DNA of 64,000 nt from Allorhizobium pseudoryzae (lineage in GTDB: Bacteria > Pseudomonadota > Alphaproteobacteria > Rhizobiales > Rhizobiaceae). The notes below the pieces were generated by a model that saw only the letters and a program-made list of their open reading frames with translations, was not told where the DNA came from and did not search any database. This document shows positions 36,850 to 45,200 of this stretch, in pieces. The translations under genes were made by a program, and so were the position numbers. The stretch spans positions 18,948 through 82,947 of the forward strand of contig NZ_CP049242.1 in assembly GCF_011046245.1 (NCBI RefSeq). The letters run 5' to 3'. Numbering within the stretch: the stretch's first letter is position 1; every line of letters starts with the position of its first letter.

Positions 36850-36962
36850 CTTTCAAAAACGGTCGTTTATGAAACTACCGGAGCACTTCCGGAAAATCAT
36901 AATGATATCGATTTCATAATCCTCTTTCAAAACAGCGGTATATGGCAAGATGTTTTTGAAAG
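36850..36962. promoter_or_regulatory. Candidate res site upstream of the resolvase
   Basis: CTTTCAAAAAC at 36850-36860 is repeated, inverted and exact, at 36952-36962, and once more in direct form lacking one A (CTTTCAAAAC) at 36924-36933. Between them lies the small inverted repeat CCGGAGCACTTCCGG. The 113-base span and position before a divergent serine recombinase fit a three-subsite res, which would also hold the promoter of the recombinase. Inference from pattern and place only. Confidence 0.45.
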
Positions 36963-37040
36963 AATCGTCCGTCAGTTTTGCCACCTTCAACGGCTTCCTT
37001 ACTTTCTATGCGCGATGATCCTTGCGTCTAGGATTCAAAG

Positions 37041-37100
37041 TTGCGTTTACGCTTGAATATTGCGCCTACACACGCATAATTGCGCTTAAACTCTACGCGC
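37041..37100 (+). promoter_or_regulatory. TTGCG repeat array upstream of the Fic gene, candidate operator
   Basis: TTGCGTTTACGC at 37041, ATTGCGCC at 37059 and ATTGCGCT at 37079 are spaced by about 19-20 bases, and the last pairs as an inverted repeat with GCGCAA at 37096-37101. The array ends 13 bases before the Fic start codon. The Fic protein has an N-terminal winged helix, so autoregulation through these repeats is plausible. Confidence 0.4.
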
Positions 37101-37113
37101 AAGAATCTCGACA

Positions 37114-38502
37114 ATGACGAACAAAATTTCGGACGATGCACTGAAAGAGCTGCGGGATATTGTGGCGGGTCACTCCGATGGCATTTCCGCGCCAGATATC
37201 GCAAAATGTTTATCAGAAGATATTCCGCGCCGCACGCTTCAGTATCGGCTGAAACAGCTCGTTGAAGTCGGGCTGTTGCGAATGAGCGGCAGCGGTCGAT
37301 GGGCGAAGTATCACCTTGGGATATCCGGAAAACCTGTTGTCGGCGAACGGGCCCAAAAGGACGAGGACTATGGTCGTCTGATCAGGATGTCCAATGAAGG
37401 GAAGGCGGTTCGCGATTACATTACGCAGCCGACAGGAGCTCGCAAGCCTGTGGGTTACAAAATGGATTTTCTCGATAAGTACGAACCGAATTCCACGTAT
37501 TATCTCCGGCTCGAGGAGCGCGAACGTCTCCAGGAAATTGGCAGGCTAAAAACTGCTCCTCAGCCGGCAGGCACGTATGCCAAGCTCATTTTCAATCGCT
37601 TGTTGATCGATCTTGCATGGAACTCTAGCCGCCTCGAAGGCAACACCTATTCCTTGCTCGACACGAGACGCCTGATTGAGTTTGGTGAAGAAGCAAATGG
37701 TCGTGACCATATTGAAGCGCAGATGATCCTCAACCACAAGGATGCAATCGAGTTCCTGATCGGGACCGCAGAAGAGATAGACTTCAATCGGTATACGCTC
37801 CTGAACCTCCACGCCCTGCTTTCAAATAACTTGTTGGCAGACCCGTCGGCATCCGGTCGTCTGCGTTATGTGGCTGTTGGCATTGACCAGTCGGTTTTTC
37901 ATCCCCTCGAAGTCCCTCAGCTAATCGAGGAGTCTTTTGATCAGCTGCTGCAAAAGGCGTCAGCAATAGAGGATCCATTCGAACAGGCATTTTTCGTGAT
38001 GGTCCACCTGCCATATTTGCAACCGTTTGACGACGTGAACAAACGGGTCTCGCGCCTCGCCGCAAATATCCCGCTGATTCGAAGTAACCTCTCACCCCTT
38101 TCGTTCACGGATGTTTCTCAGCGCGCCTACACGGATGCAATTCTTGGCGTCTATGAACTGAACGACGTTTCTCTGCTGAGAGACGTTTTCTTCTGGGCCT
38201 ATGAACGCTCGGCCGCAAGATATGCGGCAGTTCGGCAATCCCTCGGGGAGCCCGATCCATTCCGGCTGAAATATCGCTCCGAGTTGCGCGAGATTGTCGC
38301 CATGCTGATCCGCGCAAAGGTAGGACGCAAGCAGATCAGAAACGAGGTGTCATCATGGGCGAGCAGTCGTGTCGTGTCGGAAGATAGAGCCAGATTCACC
38401 GAGATCGTGGAGGACGAGCTCATCGGGATGCATGAAGGCAACTTTGCCCGCTACCAGGTCAGACCGTCGGAATTTAAGGCGTGGCAAGACGTATGGGGAT
38501 GA
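37114..38502 (+). CDS. Fic-domain protein with N-terminal winged helix
   Basis: Protein of 462 residues. Residues about 5-65 form a winged-helix DNA-binding domain (RTLQYRLKQLVEVGLLRM). NSSRLEGNTYS near residue 170 is the inhibitory-helix motif (S/T-x3-E-G/N) that blocks the active site in many Fic proteins. The Fic core motif near 297-311 is HLPYLQPFDDVNKR, which keeps His, Phe, Asp, Asn and Arg but has an insertion after the His and Val-Asn-Lys instead of Gly-Asn-Gly. This form is known in a Fic subgroup. AMPylation of a target is inferred; toxin, regulator or both are possible. It lies among toxin-antitoxin remnants. Confidence 0.85.
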   Translation: MTNKISDDALKELRDIVAGHSDGISAPDIAKCLSEDIPRRTLQYRLKQLVEVGLLRMSGSGRWAKYHLGISGKPVVGERAQKDEDYGRLIRMSNEGKAVRDYITQPTGARKPVGYKMDFLDKYEPNSTYYLRLEERERLQEIGRLKTAPQPAGTYAKLIFNRLLIDLAWNSSRLEGNTYSLLDTRRLIEFGEEANGRDHIEAQMILNHKDAIEFLIGTAEEIDFNRYTLLNLHALLSNNLLADPSASGRLRYVAVGIDQSVFHPLEVPQLIEESFDQLLQKASAIEDPFEQAFFVMVHLPYLQPFDDVNKRVSRLAANIPLIRSNLSPLSFTDVSQRAYTDAILGVYELNDVSLLRDVFFWAYERSAARYAAVRQSLGEPDPFRLKYRSELREIVAMLIRAKVGRKQIRNEVSSWASSRVVSEDRARFTEIVEDELIGMHEGNFARYQVRPSEFKAWQDVWG

Positions 38503-38559
38503 GAGTGGCTTCGAACAACCCACGCTGGGGGACAGCGCTGACAAAGAAATTGAGATTGT

Positions 38560-38741
38560 GGTAAGGCGCAAGGCAAGCGGAGGAGGGGAGGTGCCTGCTG
38601 ACCTTTCTGCATTGCCATATAGCGGCGTTCAGAGCAGCTACCGCAATGACGAATCCCCCCGGAGGCTGAATCTTTTCATAGATGGACGATTTACCAGAGC
38701 CGTTGGGCACCAGCGAAGATGATGCAATACGGCTTCGGCAT
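38560..38741 (-). pseudogene. Zeta-type toxin remnant
   Basis: Starting at ATG 38741 the minus strand reads MPKPYCIIFAGA. After a one-base shift near 38702 it reads PNGSGKSSIYEKIQPPGGFV. Together these give the N-terminus and Walker A loop of a zeta-toxin kinase, which phosphorylates peptidoglycan precursors. The rest cannot be aligned in one frame and ends in non-homologous sequence near the Fic gene stop. The gene is dead. It is preceded in the same direction by the small ORF at 38749, the position of a partner gene. Confidence 0.5.
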
Positions 38742-38748
38742 GCAAAAC

Positions 38749-38988
38749 TCAGCTTCTGGTTTGACGCGGCTTTTGACGTTCTTCCATTGCCTCCGTAGCT
38801 GTCCGGGAGCGCTCGATCAGGTGGCCATCTTCCCATGAAGGCTTCATCCCGATCTTCTCGCCGCGCTTTTCAGCATCTGCGCCAATACGCTCAACTCTGA
38901 TCCAGTGTTTTTCGAGCAATTCGAGAAGCACTTCGAAGCCTATGGTTACAACGTGGCTCTTTGTATCAGTTTCTTGCGCTAAAGACAC
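38749..38988 (-). CDS. Small ORF upstream of the zeta remnant
   Basis: Eighty codons from GTG 38988, ending 7 bases before the zeta remnant. The product is charged and mostly helical in appearance (GFEVLLELLEKHWIRVERIG; HLIERSRTATEAMEERQ), with no recognised domain. Its place directly before a zeta-type kinase, with similar spacing to a two-gene cassette, suggests it was the partner of that toxin. I do not recognise the family. It overlaps the end of the hipA remnant by 10 bases. Confidence 0.45.
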   Translation of the reverse strand: MSLAQETDTKSHVVTIGFEVLLELLEKHWIRVERIGADAEKRGEKIGMKPSWEDGHLIERSRTATEAMEERQKPRQTRS

Positions 38989-39408
38989 TGATGGTTTTTA
39001 GGTTCCCAAACCCGATCCGGCTTGATCTCCTTGCAACTGTCGATGTCGGCAATGTCCGTTTCCGGCTGGACCAACTCCACCTGGTCAGCGAACCAGTCGA
39101 GGTCACTGTCAGCCGTTCGTCTGTGATCATCCGGCAGGTCAGGAATGTAGGTCAGTGCGCCCATTCCCGTTTGGCCAACCGCCGAGAGACGGTCGATGGG
39201 TGTAAGCCGGGTATAGTCAATGCATACCCGCTGCAGACGGCGGTTGAGCAAAAGACGATCCCAACCGTCCGGCAGGCTGTCGTTAATAGCCCATGAAGTC
39301 CGTATAAGCCCTCCGTTCCTTGCCACTCCAAGCCAGCGTCCCGAGTTTTCTCTCGTCGCCATCAAGATGCAGATAGACGCTCATCCGCTGGACTGGCTTG
39401 AACTTCAT
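38979..39408 (-). pseudogene. hipA: HipA-type kinase remnant, internal deletion and truncation
   Basis: ATG 39408 overlaps the hipB stop (ATGA) and reads MSVYLHLDGDERKLGTLAWSG after a short lead, the HipA N-terminal pattern. About 50 residues of the normal sequence are missing, and the frame then changes to INDSLPDGWDRLLLNRRLQ and RLSAVGQTGMGALTYIPDLP, both HipA segments. The rest of the kinase, including the catalytic loop, is absent. HipA normally phosphorylates a glutamyl-tRNA synthetase or a similar target; this one cannot. Confidence 0.75.
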
Positions 39409-39704
39409 CTCCGGCGCACCCGCTGTTTCAGGGGGCGATCGACGACATCATCGATGGTCTGAGGCGGCCGGCTGGGAAACAGGTGTTCAAACTCAGCCTC
39501 TGCCTGAAGAGCGAAAGCAAGTTTCACAAGACTCTCAAGGGAAATTTTCCCGCTGGCTTCAAACAGCCTCAGCGATCCGTAAGAGACGTTCGATTTTGTC
39601 GCCAGTTCCCGTTGGGTCAATCCGCTCTCGATCCGCCGGCGCTTCATTCTATGCGCCAGGCCTTGAATTAGGTCTTCAGGTGACGACAAATTAAATGCCA
39701 GCAT
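39405..39704 (-). CDS. hipB: HipB-type XRE-family antitoxin/repressor
   Basis: Helix-turn-helix protein of 99 residues from ATG 39704. SPEDLIQGLAHRMKRRRIESG, then LTQRELATKSNVSYGSLRLFE, form the XRE-type HTH, and KISLESLVKLAFALQAEAEF is the typical HipB tail of the HTH. Its stop overlaps the start of the broken hipA, as in hipBA operons. Since the toxin is lost it may persist as a free repressor of its own promoter, near 39710-39760, or of others. Confidence 0.85.
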   Translation of the reverse strand: MLAFNLSSPEDLIQGLAHRMKRRRIESGLTQRELATKSNVSYGSLRLFEASGKISLESLVKLAFALQAEAEFEHLFPSRPPQTIDDVVDRPLKQRVRRR

Positions 39705-39878
39705 GTTATCACTTAAGCGCAAAAATCGACTTTTATGGCTATCATAATAGCATTTAATGAGATCGAAAAGGGGATAAGACATAGCATTCCAGTTGGCACC
39801 TGATGATTCCCCAGGTCGACATGCTGGCGTGAATGAGTATGAATAGTTGTGCTTTCTGATTTTAAGGGTTGCGATATC

Positions 39879-39894
39879 AGCCCAATGATGGGCT
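39879..39894. promoter_or_regulatory. Palindrome before the RHH gene, candidate operator
   Basis: AGCCCA-ATGA-TGGGCT, a perfect 6-bp inverted repeat, ends 10 bases before the start codon of the ribbon-helix-helix gene at 39905. RHH proteins commonly bind such a site to repress their own gene. It could also form a short hairpin in the mRNA leader. Confidence 0.4.
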
Positions 39895-39904
39895 ACATGT
39901 AAAT

Positions 39905-40114
39905 ATGGCAAAACGTCCAACTGAAAAGATTCGCATCAGCGTTGCTGAACATCGAGCGCGGCAGAGAGCCGCGGGTCAGGTGTCGGTGACCGTATTTCTA
40001 TCGGCCGAGACCGTTGAGGAACTCGACCGTATGAAGAAAGAGCGTGGCGTGTCATCACGCGCGCCGCTCATCGAGGAAGCCGTGAGGTTTTATATCGAAA
40101 ACATAAGGGCATAA
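39905..40114 (+). CDS. Ribbon-helix-helix DNA-binding protein
   Basis: Sixty-nine residues from ATG 39905. SVTVFLSAETVEELDRMKKE, then GVSSRAPLIEEAVRFYIENI, form the CopG/Arc-type strand-helix-helix. A basic N-terminal tail (MAKRPTEKIRISVAEHRARQ) precedes it. It is followed at once by a strong terminator, so it is a single-gene unit. It may regulate mobilisation or replication, or be an antitoxin without toxin; no partner is next to it. Confidence 0.75.
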   Translation: MAKRPTEKIRISVAEHRARQRAAGQVSVTVFLSAETVEELDRMKKERGVSSRAPLIEEAVRFYIENIRA

Positions 40115-40117
40115 ATG

Positions 40118-40150
40118 AAAAACCCCGCCGTTGGCGCGGCAGGGGTTTTT
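40118..40150 (+). terminator. Rho-independent terminator after the RHH gene
   Basis: AAAAACCCC pairs with GGGGTTTTT around a GC-rich loop that can itself pair (GCCG/CGGC), ending in a T run at 40146-40150. It lies 4 bases after the stop codon. The A and T flanks let it work in both directions. Confidence 0.85.
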
Positions 40151-40305
40151 GGGACTACAGATATCTGTGCTGAGAGCTCAAACAACTGAGGACATGCTCT
40201 CAACATAGGTGAGAATTTTCGCATCGGCAAGAGGTCTCTCTTGCCGGAACGCTGATTCTTTGTCTGTCGCTCCCGGCCCTCCAACAGGAGACGAGGACGA
40301 TACCC

Positions 40306-41013
40306 ATGTCGATCACATTTGGTGCGGTGACAAACCGCGCACCGATGAACCATGACCATCAAGTTCAGCCGGTCCGACGGAATTCGAGACTCCGGGGTCA
40401 CTGCGAGGCAGGTTTTTGGCGTGCAGTCAGCAGAAGGGAAGGGTGGAGCCTGGTGGTTCTCGCCAAACGCTACGAGAAGCTGCGCAAGGAAGCCGGAAAG
40501 AAGAACGGCCCGCTCGGTATCGTGGCGATCGAAGTGCTCGAATACATGGTCAACCTGATCGATCATAAGACCGGTCGGCTGGAACCGTCGATCGCAACGC
40601 TGGTGCAAAAGCTCAACCGTTCACGCGATGCGATCTGGAAGGCACTCAATGCGCTTCGACGGCACGGTTTTATCGACTGGTTACGCCGCTATGTGCCGAC
40701 GAACAGGGAGGGATCTGGTCCGCAGGTACAGCAGACTTCCAATGCCTACCGGCTTATGCGGCCGCAGCAGGCCGAACACGCTGTCGATGGCGGATCCAGT
40801 CCTCTTCCTCTGGATCAGGAACAGGCTGAACAGGAAAAGGCGATTACCCGTGCCGAACATGACGTTCAGGAAATAGGCGGCCGCCTCGTCATTGAGCGGA
40901 TGGCCGAGGCGCAATCAACCACAGGCGAATGGGCGCGGAGGCTTCTCAGACTTCTGGATTTACGTGAGTCCGTTCATCGGACAGAATCTCACATTCCATA
41001 TTTCTTTTCTTAG
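40306..41013 (+). CDS. Winged-helix plasmid protein, replication-accessory type
   Basis: A 235-residue protein. Its middle has a winged helix: GPLGIVAIEVLEYMVNLIDH, TGRLEPSIATLVQKLNRSRD, AIWKALNALRRHGFIDWLRR, and then VPTNREGSGPQVQQTSNAYR. This pattern is common in helix-turn-helix proteins annotated as replication-related on alphaproteobacterial plasmids. The C-terminal third is acidic and poorly conserved in look. ATG 40306 has a purine-rich leader (GGAGACGAGGACG). It lies between the RHH gene and the mobilisation genes. The exact role is not known. Confidence 0.6.
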   Translation: MSITFGAVTNRAPMNHDHQVQPVRRNSRLRGHCEAGFWRAVSRREGWSLVVLAKRYEKLRKEAGKKNGPLGIVAIEVLEYMVNLIDHKTGRLEPSIATLVQKLNRSRDAIWKALNALRRHGFIDWLRRYVPTNREGSGPQVQQTSNAYRLMRPQQAEHAVDGGSSPLPLDQEQAEQEKAITRAEHDVQEIGGRLVIERMAEAQSTTGEWARRLLRLLDLRESVHRTESHIPYFFS

Positions 41014-41281
41014 CCAGGGCCTGATCTCCGGATCGATCACACGTCTTTGTAGTCGTTTGGGGCTGTGACAAGTCTGGCCGTCGGCATGCACGTCAACGGC
41101 CTTGGTCGAACACGTTTTGGAAGAGACCGAACTTGCTTTCGAGAAGAGGGCAGGCGGCGAAGACATGCGCGCGATCCTGACCTCAGCGCTGACATTGCCG
41201 AGAGGCTGTGCTCTATCGAAACGCAACTCGCTTTCCCTCTCCGCCCAGTTCTGATGGTTGACGCCTGACGGGACGCGACTG

Positions 41282-41539
41282 TCACTTCAACAGATCTTCG
41301 AAAAGCGCCTTGTCGTTCTCGCGTGTCAGAAAACCTGGCAACTCACGGCGTAGCCAATCAGCCAGACGTTTGGTGAATTCCGGGTCATCTGAATGTTCAA
41401 GGCGATGCAAAACGAGGGCGCCGAGCAGCACTTTGCGACGGGTATCGTTGGCACGCTCCTGCTTGGACAGTCTTGCCTTGAGAGCAGAGCGCTGCGCATC
41501 CAACTGGGCGAGGCGTTCCTCGATCGATTTGCGGACCAT
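41282..41539 (-). CDS. Mobilisation protein (TraD/MobC-like)
   Basis: Eighty-five residues, highly charged. An N-terminal coiled coil (SIEERLAQLDAQRSALKARL) is followed by RRKVLLGALVLHRLE and LADWLRRELPGFLTREND, a pattern seen in small proteins next to Q-type relaxases (TraD/MobC class) that help the relaxase open oriT. It is transcribed away from traA, as in Ti-plasmid transfer regions. The 268 bases downstream of it (41014-41281) contain no gene I recognise. Confidence 0.65.
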   Translation of the reverse strand: MVRKSIEERLAQLDAQRSALKARLSKQERANDTRRKVLLGALVLHRLEHSDDPEFTKRLADWLRRELPGFLTRENDKALFEDLLK

Positions 41540-41543
41540 CGCT

Positions 41544-42008
41544 TCACTCCTTGTTGCCGATTGCTTTGGTCCTACGGATCGCCTCGCTGCTGCCGATGAG
41601 GCCAGCCTTCTGCGCTTGATTGACGGCGGCGAACTGTTTTCCCGCAGGCAGGCAATGCGGGTCTTTTATCGTAGCTGTGTGCTCTGGTCGCTTGCCGGTT
41701 CCCGGGAAGGTAATCCCGGTAATGTTCGGATCGTCTTTCAAGACGGTCGTAATCAAGGCATCAACTGCGCTCGTGGTATCACCGGAAAAGTCGCGACTGA
41801 CGTGAACCTCACCGAACTTGGTCTGCAGGGCTAATCCCGGCACATGCGGCAGAAGATCCAGAATGCGTGTGAGAGCCGCTACCGTCTCTTCGCTGAAAGA
41901 CGACGGTTGGTTGTTGTTGCTGAGCATGAGCAGTTGCCATGGTCTCCTGCGGTGAGCAATCTGCCTTGCATGCTTTGCTGCAGATACGTTGGTTTCCCGC
42001 TCTGACAT
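41544..42008 (-). CDS. Hypothetical protein of the mobilisation region
   Basis: About 154 residues from ATG 42008 (42014 also possible), directly upstream of the TraD/MobC-like gene with only 4 bases between them. The N-terminus is basic (AAKHARQIAHRRRPWQLLML). The central part (EETVAALTRILDLLPHVPGL, VHVSRDFSGDTTSAVDALI) and the C-terminal QAQKAGLIGSSEAIRRTKAI have no domain I can name. Its position between oriT and the mobilisation gene suggests a relaxosome or regulatory role, which is inference. Confidence 0.55.
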   Translation of the reverse strand: MSERETNVSAAKHARQIAHRRRPWQLLMLSNNNQPSSFSEETVAALTRILDLLPHVPGLALQTKFGEVHVSRDFSGDTTSAVDALITTVLKDDPNITGITFPGTGKRPEHTATIKDPHCLPAGKQFAAVNQAQKAGLIGSSEAIRRTKAIGNKE

Positions 42009-42177
42009 TACCATCCTCTGAAACCTCCATTCTGATTTCGGGCTCACTATAGTGCGCCAGGGAGATCTGTCATCCCCAATGGCACCCTTATGCAGCTTGT
42101 TCCGTTGTCTCGAGTGATAGACCACGGTTCAGCCAATGCCTCCACCGTGGTCGAAGGAGAGTAAGCGACTGAGATTA

Positions 42178-42210
42178 CAAGGGCGCACTTACGACTTGCT
42201 GTATAAGTCG
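42178..42210. other. oriT: Candidate origin of transfer (Q-type nic region)
   Basis: CAAGGGCGCACTTA at 42178-42191 matches the nick-site core of the RSF1010/Ti-plasmid Q-type oriT family, read on the other strand as TAAGTGCGCCCTTG. Directly next to it CGACTT at 42192-42197 pairs with AAGTCG at 42205-42210 around a 7-base loop, the usual hairpin beside nic. It lies in the intergenic region between divergent mobilisation genes and traA. A second inverted repeat, CCACGG/CCGTGG at 42122-42150, is nearby. Confidence 0.75.
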
Positions 42211-42241
42211 ATGCGCAGTAGCATGCAAATTGTATTGGAGC

Positions 42242-45200
42242 ATGCATTTGGCGATCTATCATCTGTCCGCGAAGCCGATCTCGCGCTCTTCTGGCCGTAG
42301 TGCAGTCGCATCTGCCGCCTATCGATGTGCAGCTCGACTGCTAAACGAACGCGATGGCGTTGTGCATGATTTCACGCGGAAGGGCGGCGTCGAGCATTGC
42401 GAAATTGTTCTTCCCGATGGCGTAGATGCCGATTGGGCGCTGGATCGCTCTGCTTTGTGGAATGCGGCCGAGCATTCGGAAAATCGCAAGGACTCGCGCG
42501 TTGCTCGCGAATTCGAGGTCGCGCTTCCGCATGAACTGTCGGAACAAGGGCGTATCGAAGTTGCTCGCGCTTTTGCTCACCATCTCGCAGACCGCTATGG
42601 GACAGCAGTGGATTTTGCGATCCACGCCCCGCATGAGCAAGGCGATATCAGGAACTACCATGCGCATGTCATGATGACGACGCGGCAGGTTTCGTCACAG
42701 GGGCTCGGCGAGAAGACCACTCTTGAGTACAAGAATGCACGGTTGTTGTCGCAGGGTCTTCCAACGACCGATATGCAGCTTCGGGATATCAGGCAGGCGT
42801 GGGAAGGGATTGCCAATTCTCAGCTTCAGCGTGAAGGCCTGGATGTCCGTATTGATCATCGTTCCCATATGGAGCGCGGGCTGGAACTTGCGCCAACAGG
42901 GCATTTGGGCGTGCATGCAACGCAAATGCAACGCAAGGGAATGGGTATTGAGCGGGCGCGGCTGGACGAGGAAGCTGCGCTCCGTAATGCCGAGCTGATC
43001 CGCGAGAAGCCGGAGCAGGTGCTGACGCTCATCAGCCAGGAAAAGAGCGTCTTCGATCGCCACGATGTCGCGCGGGCTCTGCATCGATACATCAGCGACG
43101 ATCACCAAGCTTTCCAGAATGCGTTCGCGTCTGTGATGGCATCACCATCTCTCGTGCTGCTTCAGGCGGAGCGCCTGGATGACATGACGGGTGAGGGGGA
43201 GCTTGCACGGTATTCGACACGAGAAATGCTGGAGCTCGAGCGCGCCATGGCTGACGGGGCTCACCGAATGGCGCATGCCCGCAGCCATGGCGTTGATCGA
43301 CATCATGTCGATCAGGCTATGAGGCTACAGGACGAACTGATCGGTGCAAGGACAGCAACTTCACGTTCTGGAGAGCAGGGCGGTGAGGGCATCGACGATC
43401 GTGAGATGCTCAAGCGTCCGGGCTTAAGCGAGGAGCAAAAGGCTGCGATCCGGCACATCACCGGTTCGGAATGTATGGCTGTCGTTGTGGGTTTTGCCGG
43501 TGCTGGCAAGTCTACCATGTTGGCGGCCGCACGTGATGCCTGGGAGCGACAAGGGTACAAGGTCCATGGGGCCGCGTTGTCGGGCAAGGCCGCTGAAGGA
43601 TTGGCGGAGAGTTCCGGAATTCAGAGCCGGACGCTTGCTTCATGGTCACATGGATGGCAGCGCGATCGTGGGATCCTCAGTCGCGGCGACGTGTTCGTCA
43701 TAGATGAGGCCGGCATGATCGGAAGCCGGCAGTTATCCCGATTCGTCGCTGAGGCAGAAGCACGAGGTGCGAAGATCGTTCTCGTTGGGGATCACGAGCA
43801 ACTTCAGGCCATCGGTGCGGGTGCCCCGTTCCGAGCCATTGCCGAGCAGATAGGCTATGCAGAACTCTCCGAAATCCGACGTCAGAAGATCGATTGGCAG
43901 CGGGCCGCTTCGGTTTCCTTTGCCACCCATAAAACCGCGGAGGCTTTGGCGTCCTACCGAGACCACGGCAATGTCCACTTTGCGTCCCATCGCGATGAGG
44001 CGCGTGCGGCAATCGTCCGCGATTATCTTGCCGACCGTGAGCAGCATCCGGATGGCACCCGGGTTGCCATGGCGCATCGGCGTGCGGATGTGCGGGCATT
44101 GAATGCCGCGATCCGCACCAGTCTCCAGGACAGCCATCAACTGGGACGCGGTGAAGAGGGCGGTGAGTTTACATTCCAGACCAATGACGGGCCACGCAGC
44201 TTTGCCCCTGGAGACCGGGTCGTCTTTCTAGAGAACAGCCGAGAGCTTGGCGTGAAGAATGGCATGCTGGGGGAGGTGAAGGCCATCGAGCGAAACGCAC
44301 TACACATTCACCTCGACGGGGCCGGTGCTGAGGCTTCCGCTGAAGCCAGCCTCGTCACAGTACCCATCAATGATTACCAAGCGATTGATCACGGCTACGC
44401 CACGACGATCCATAAAAATCAGGGGGCGACAGTCGATCGTGCCTTTGTTCTGGCCTCGGGGACCATGGACCGACATCTGGCCTATGTCGCGATGACGCGT
44501 CATCGCGACGGTGTCGGCCTTTATGTTGATGCCGGGGAATTCCTCGGTCGAGCCGGTGGTAAACTCCTCGACCATGGGGCAGCGCCCTACAAACACCAGG
44601 CTGGCGATCGCGAGAGCTACTTCGTGACGCTGGAGAACGACAAGGGGCAGCGCTCCACCGTCTGGGGTGTCGAACTTGGTCAGACAATGAGGGACGCCCA
44701 GCCGGCAATTGGAGAGCGGATCGATCTTCAGCAGCAGGGCGCTACGTCCGTCATGCTTCCAGATGGTGCGCAAAGCCAGCGCCATTCGTGGCGTGTGATA
44801 AAGGGTGATGAACTGACCTATCAGCAGCTTGAAAACCGCCTGTCGCGGTCCGGCGCGAAGGAAACGACGCTCGATTATGTGCAGGAGTTTGCCGAGCGGC
44901 GTGGGATTGCCGCCCAGTTCGGTGTCCGGAACCAAATTCAGCTTGATGACATACAAGAGCACAAGCATCATGAGCGCTCCCATGTGGGTCACACCATCCG
45001 GGAGGCTCAGGATGAGCCCCTCAGCGAGCGCTCTTCCTTGGCGGAGCGTACCCCCTCGCAAGGGCGTCCTGAGCCCTTTGGCGACACAGGTCTTGGCGCG
45101 CGGCAGCAACATGAGGCGGCCGAAACGGATGCTCCAAAGCGCCAGCCACAACGACGCAGCATGTTTACCGGCCTCAAGCTCAACGCAGGTCCCAAACATA

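Noticed and set aside
41014..41281. Short frames between the winged-helix gene and the mobilisation gene
   Set aside because: Several overlapping short frames on the minus strand show no start with a ribosome-binding site and no recognised motif; they may be decayed mobilisation DNA but cannot be supported.
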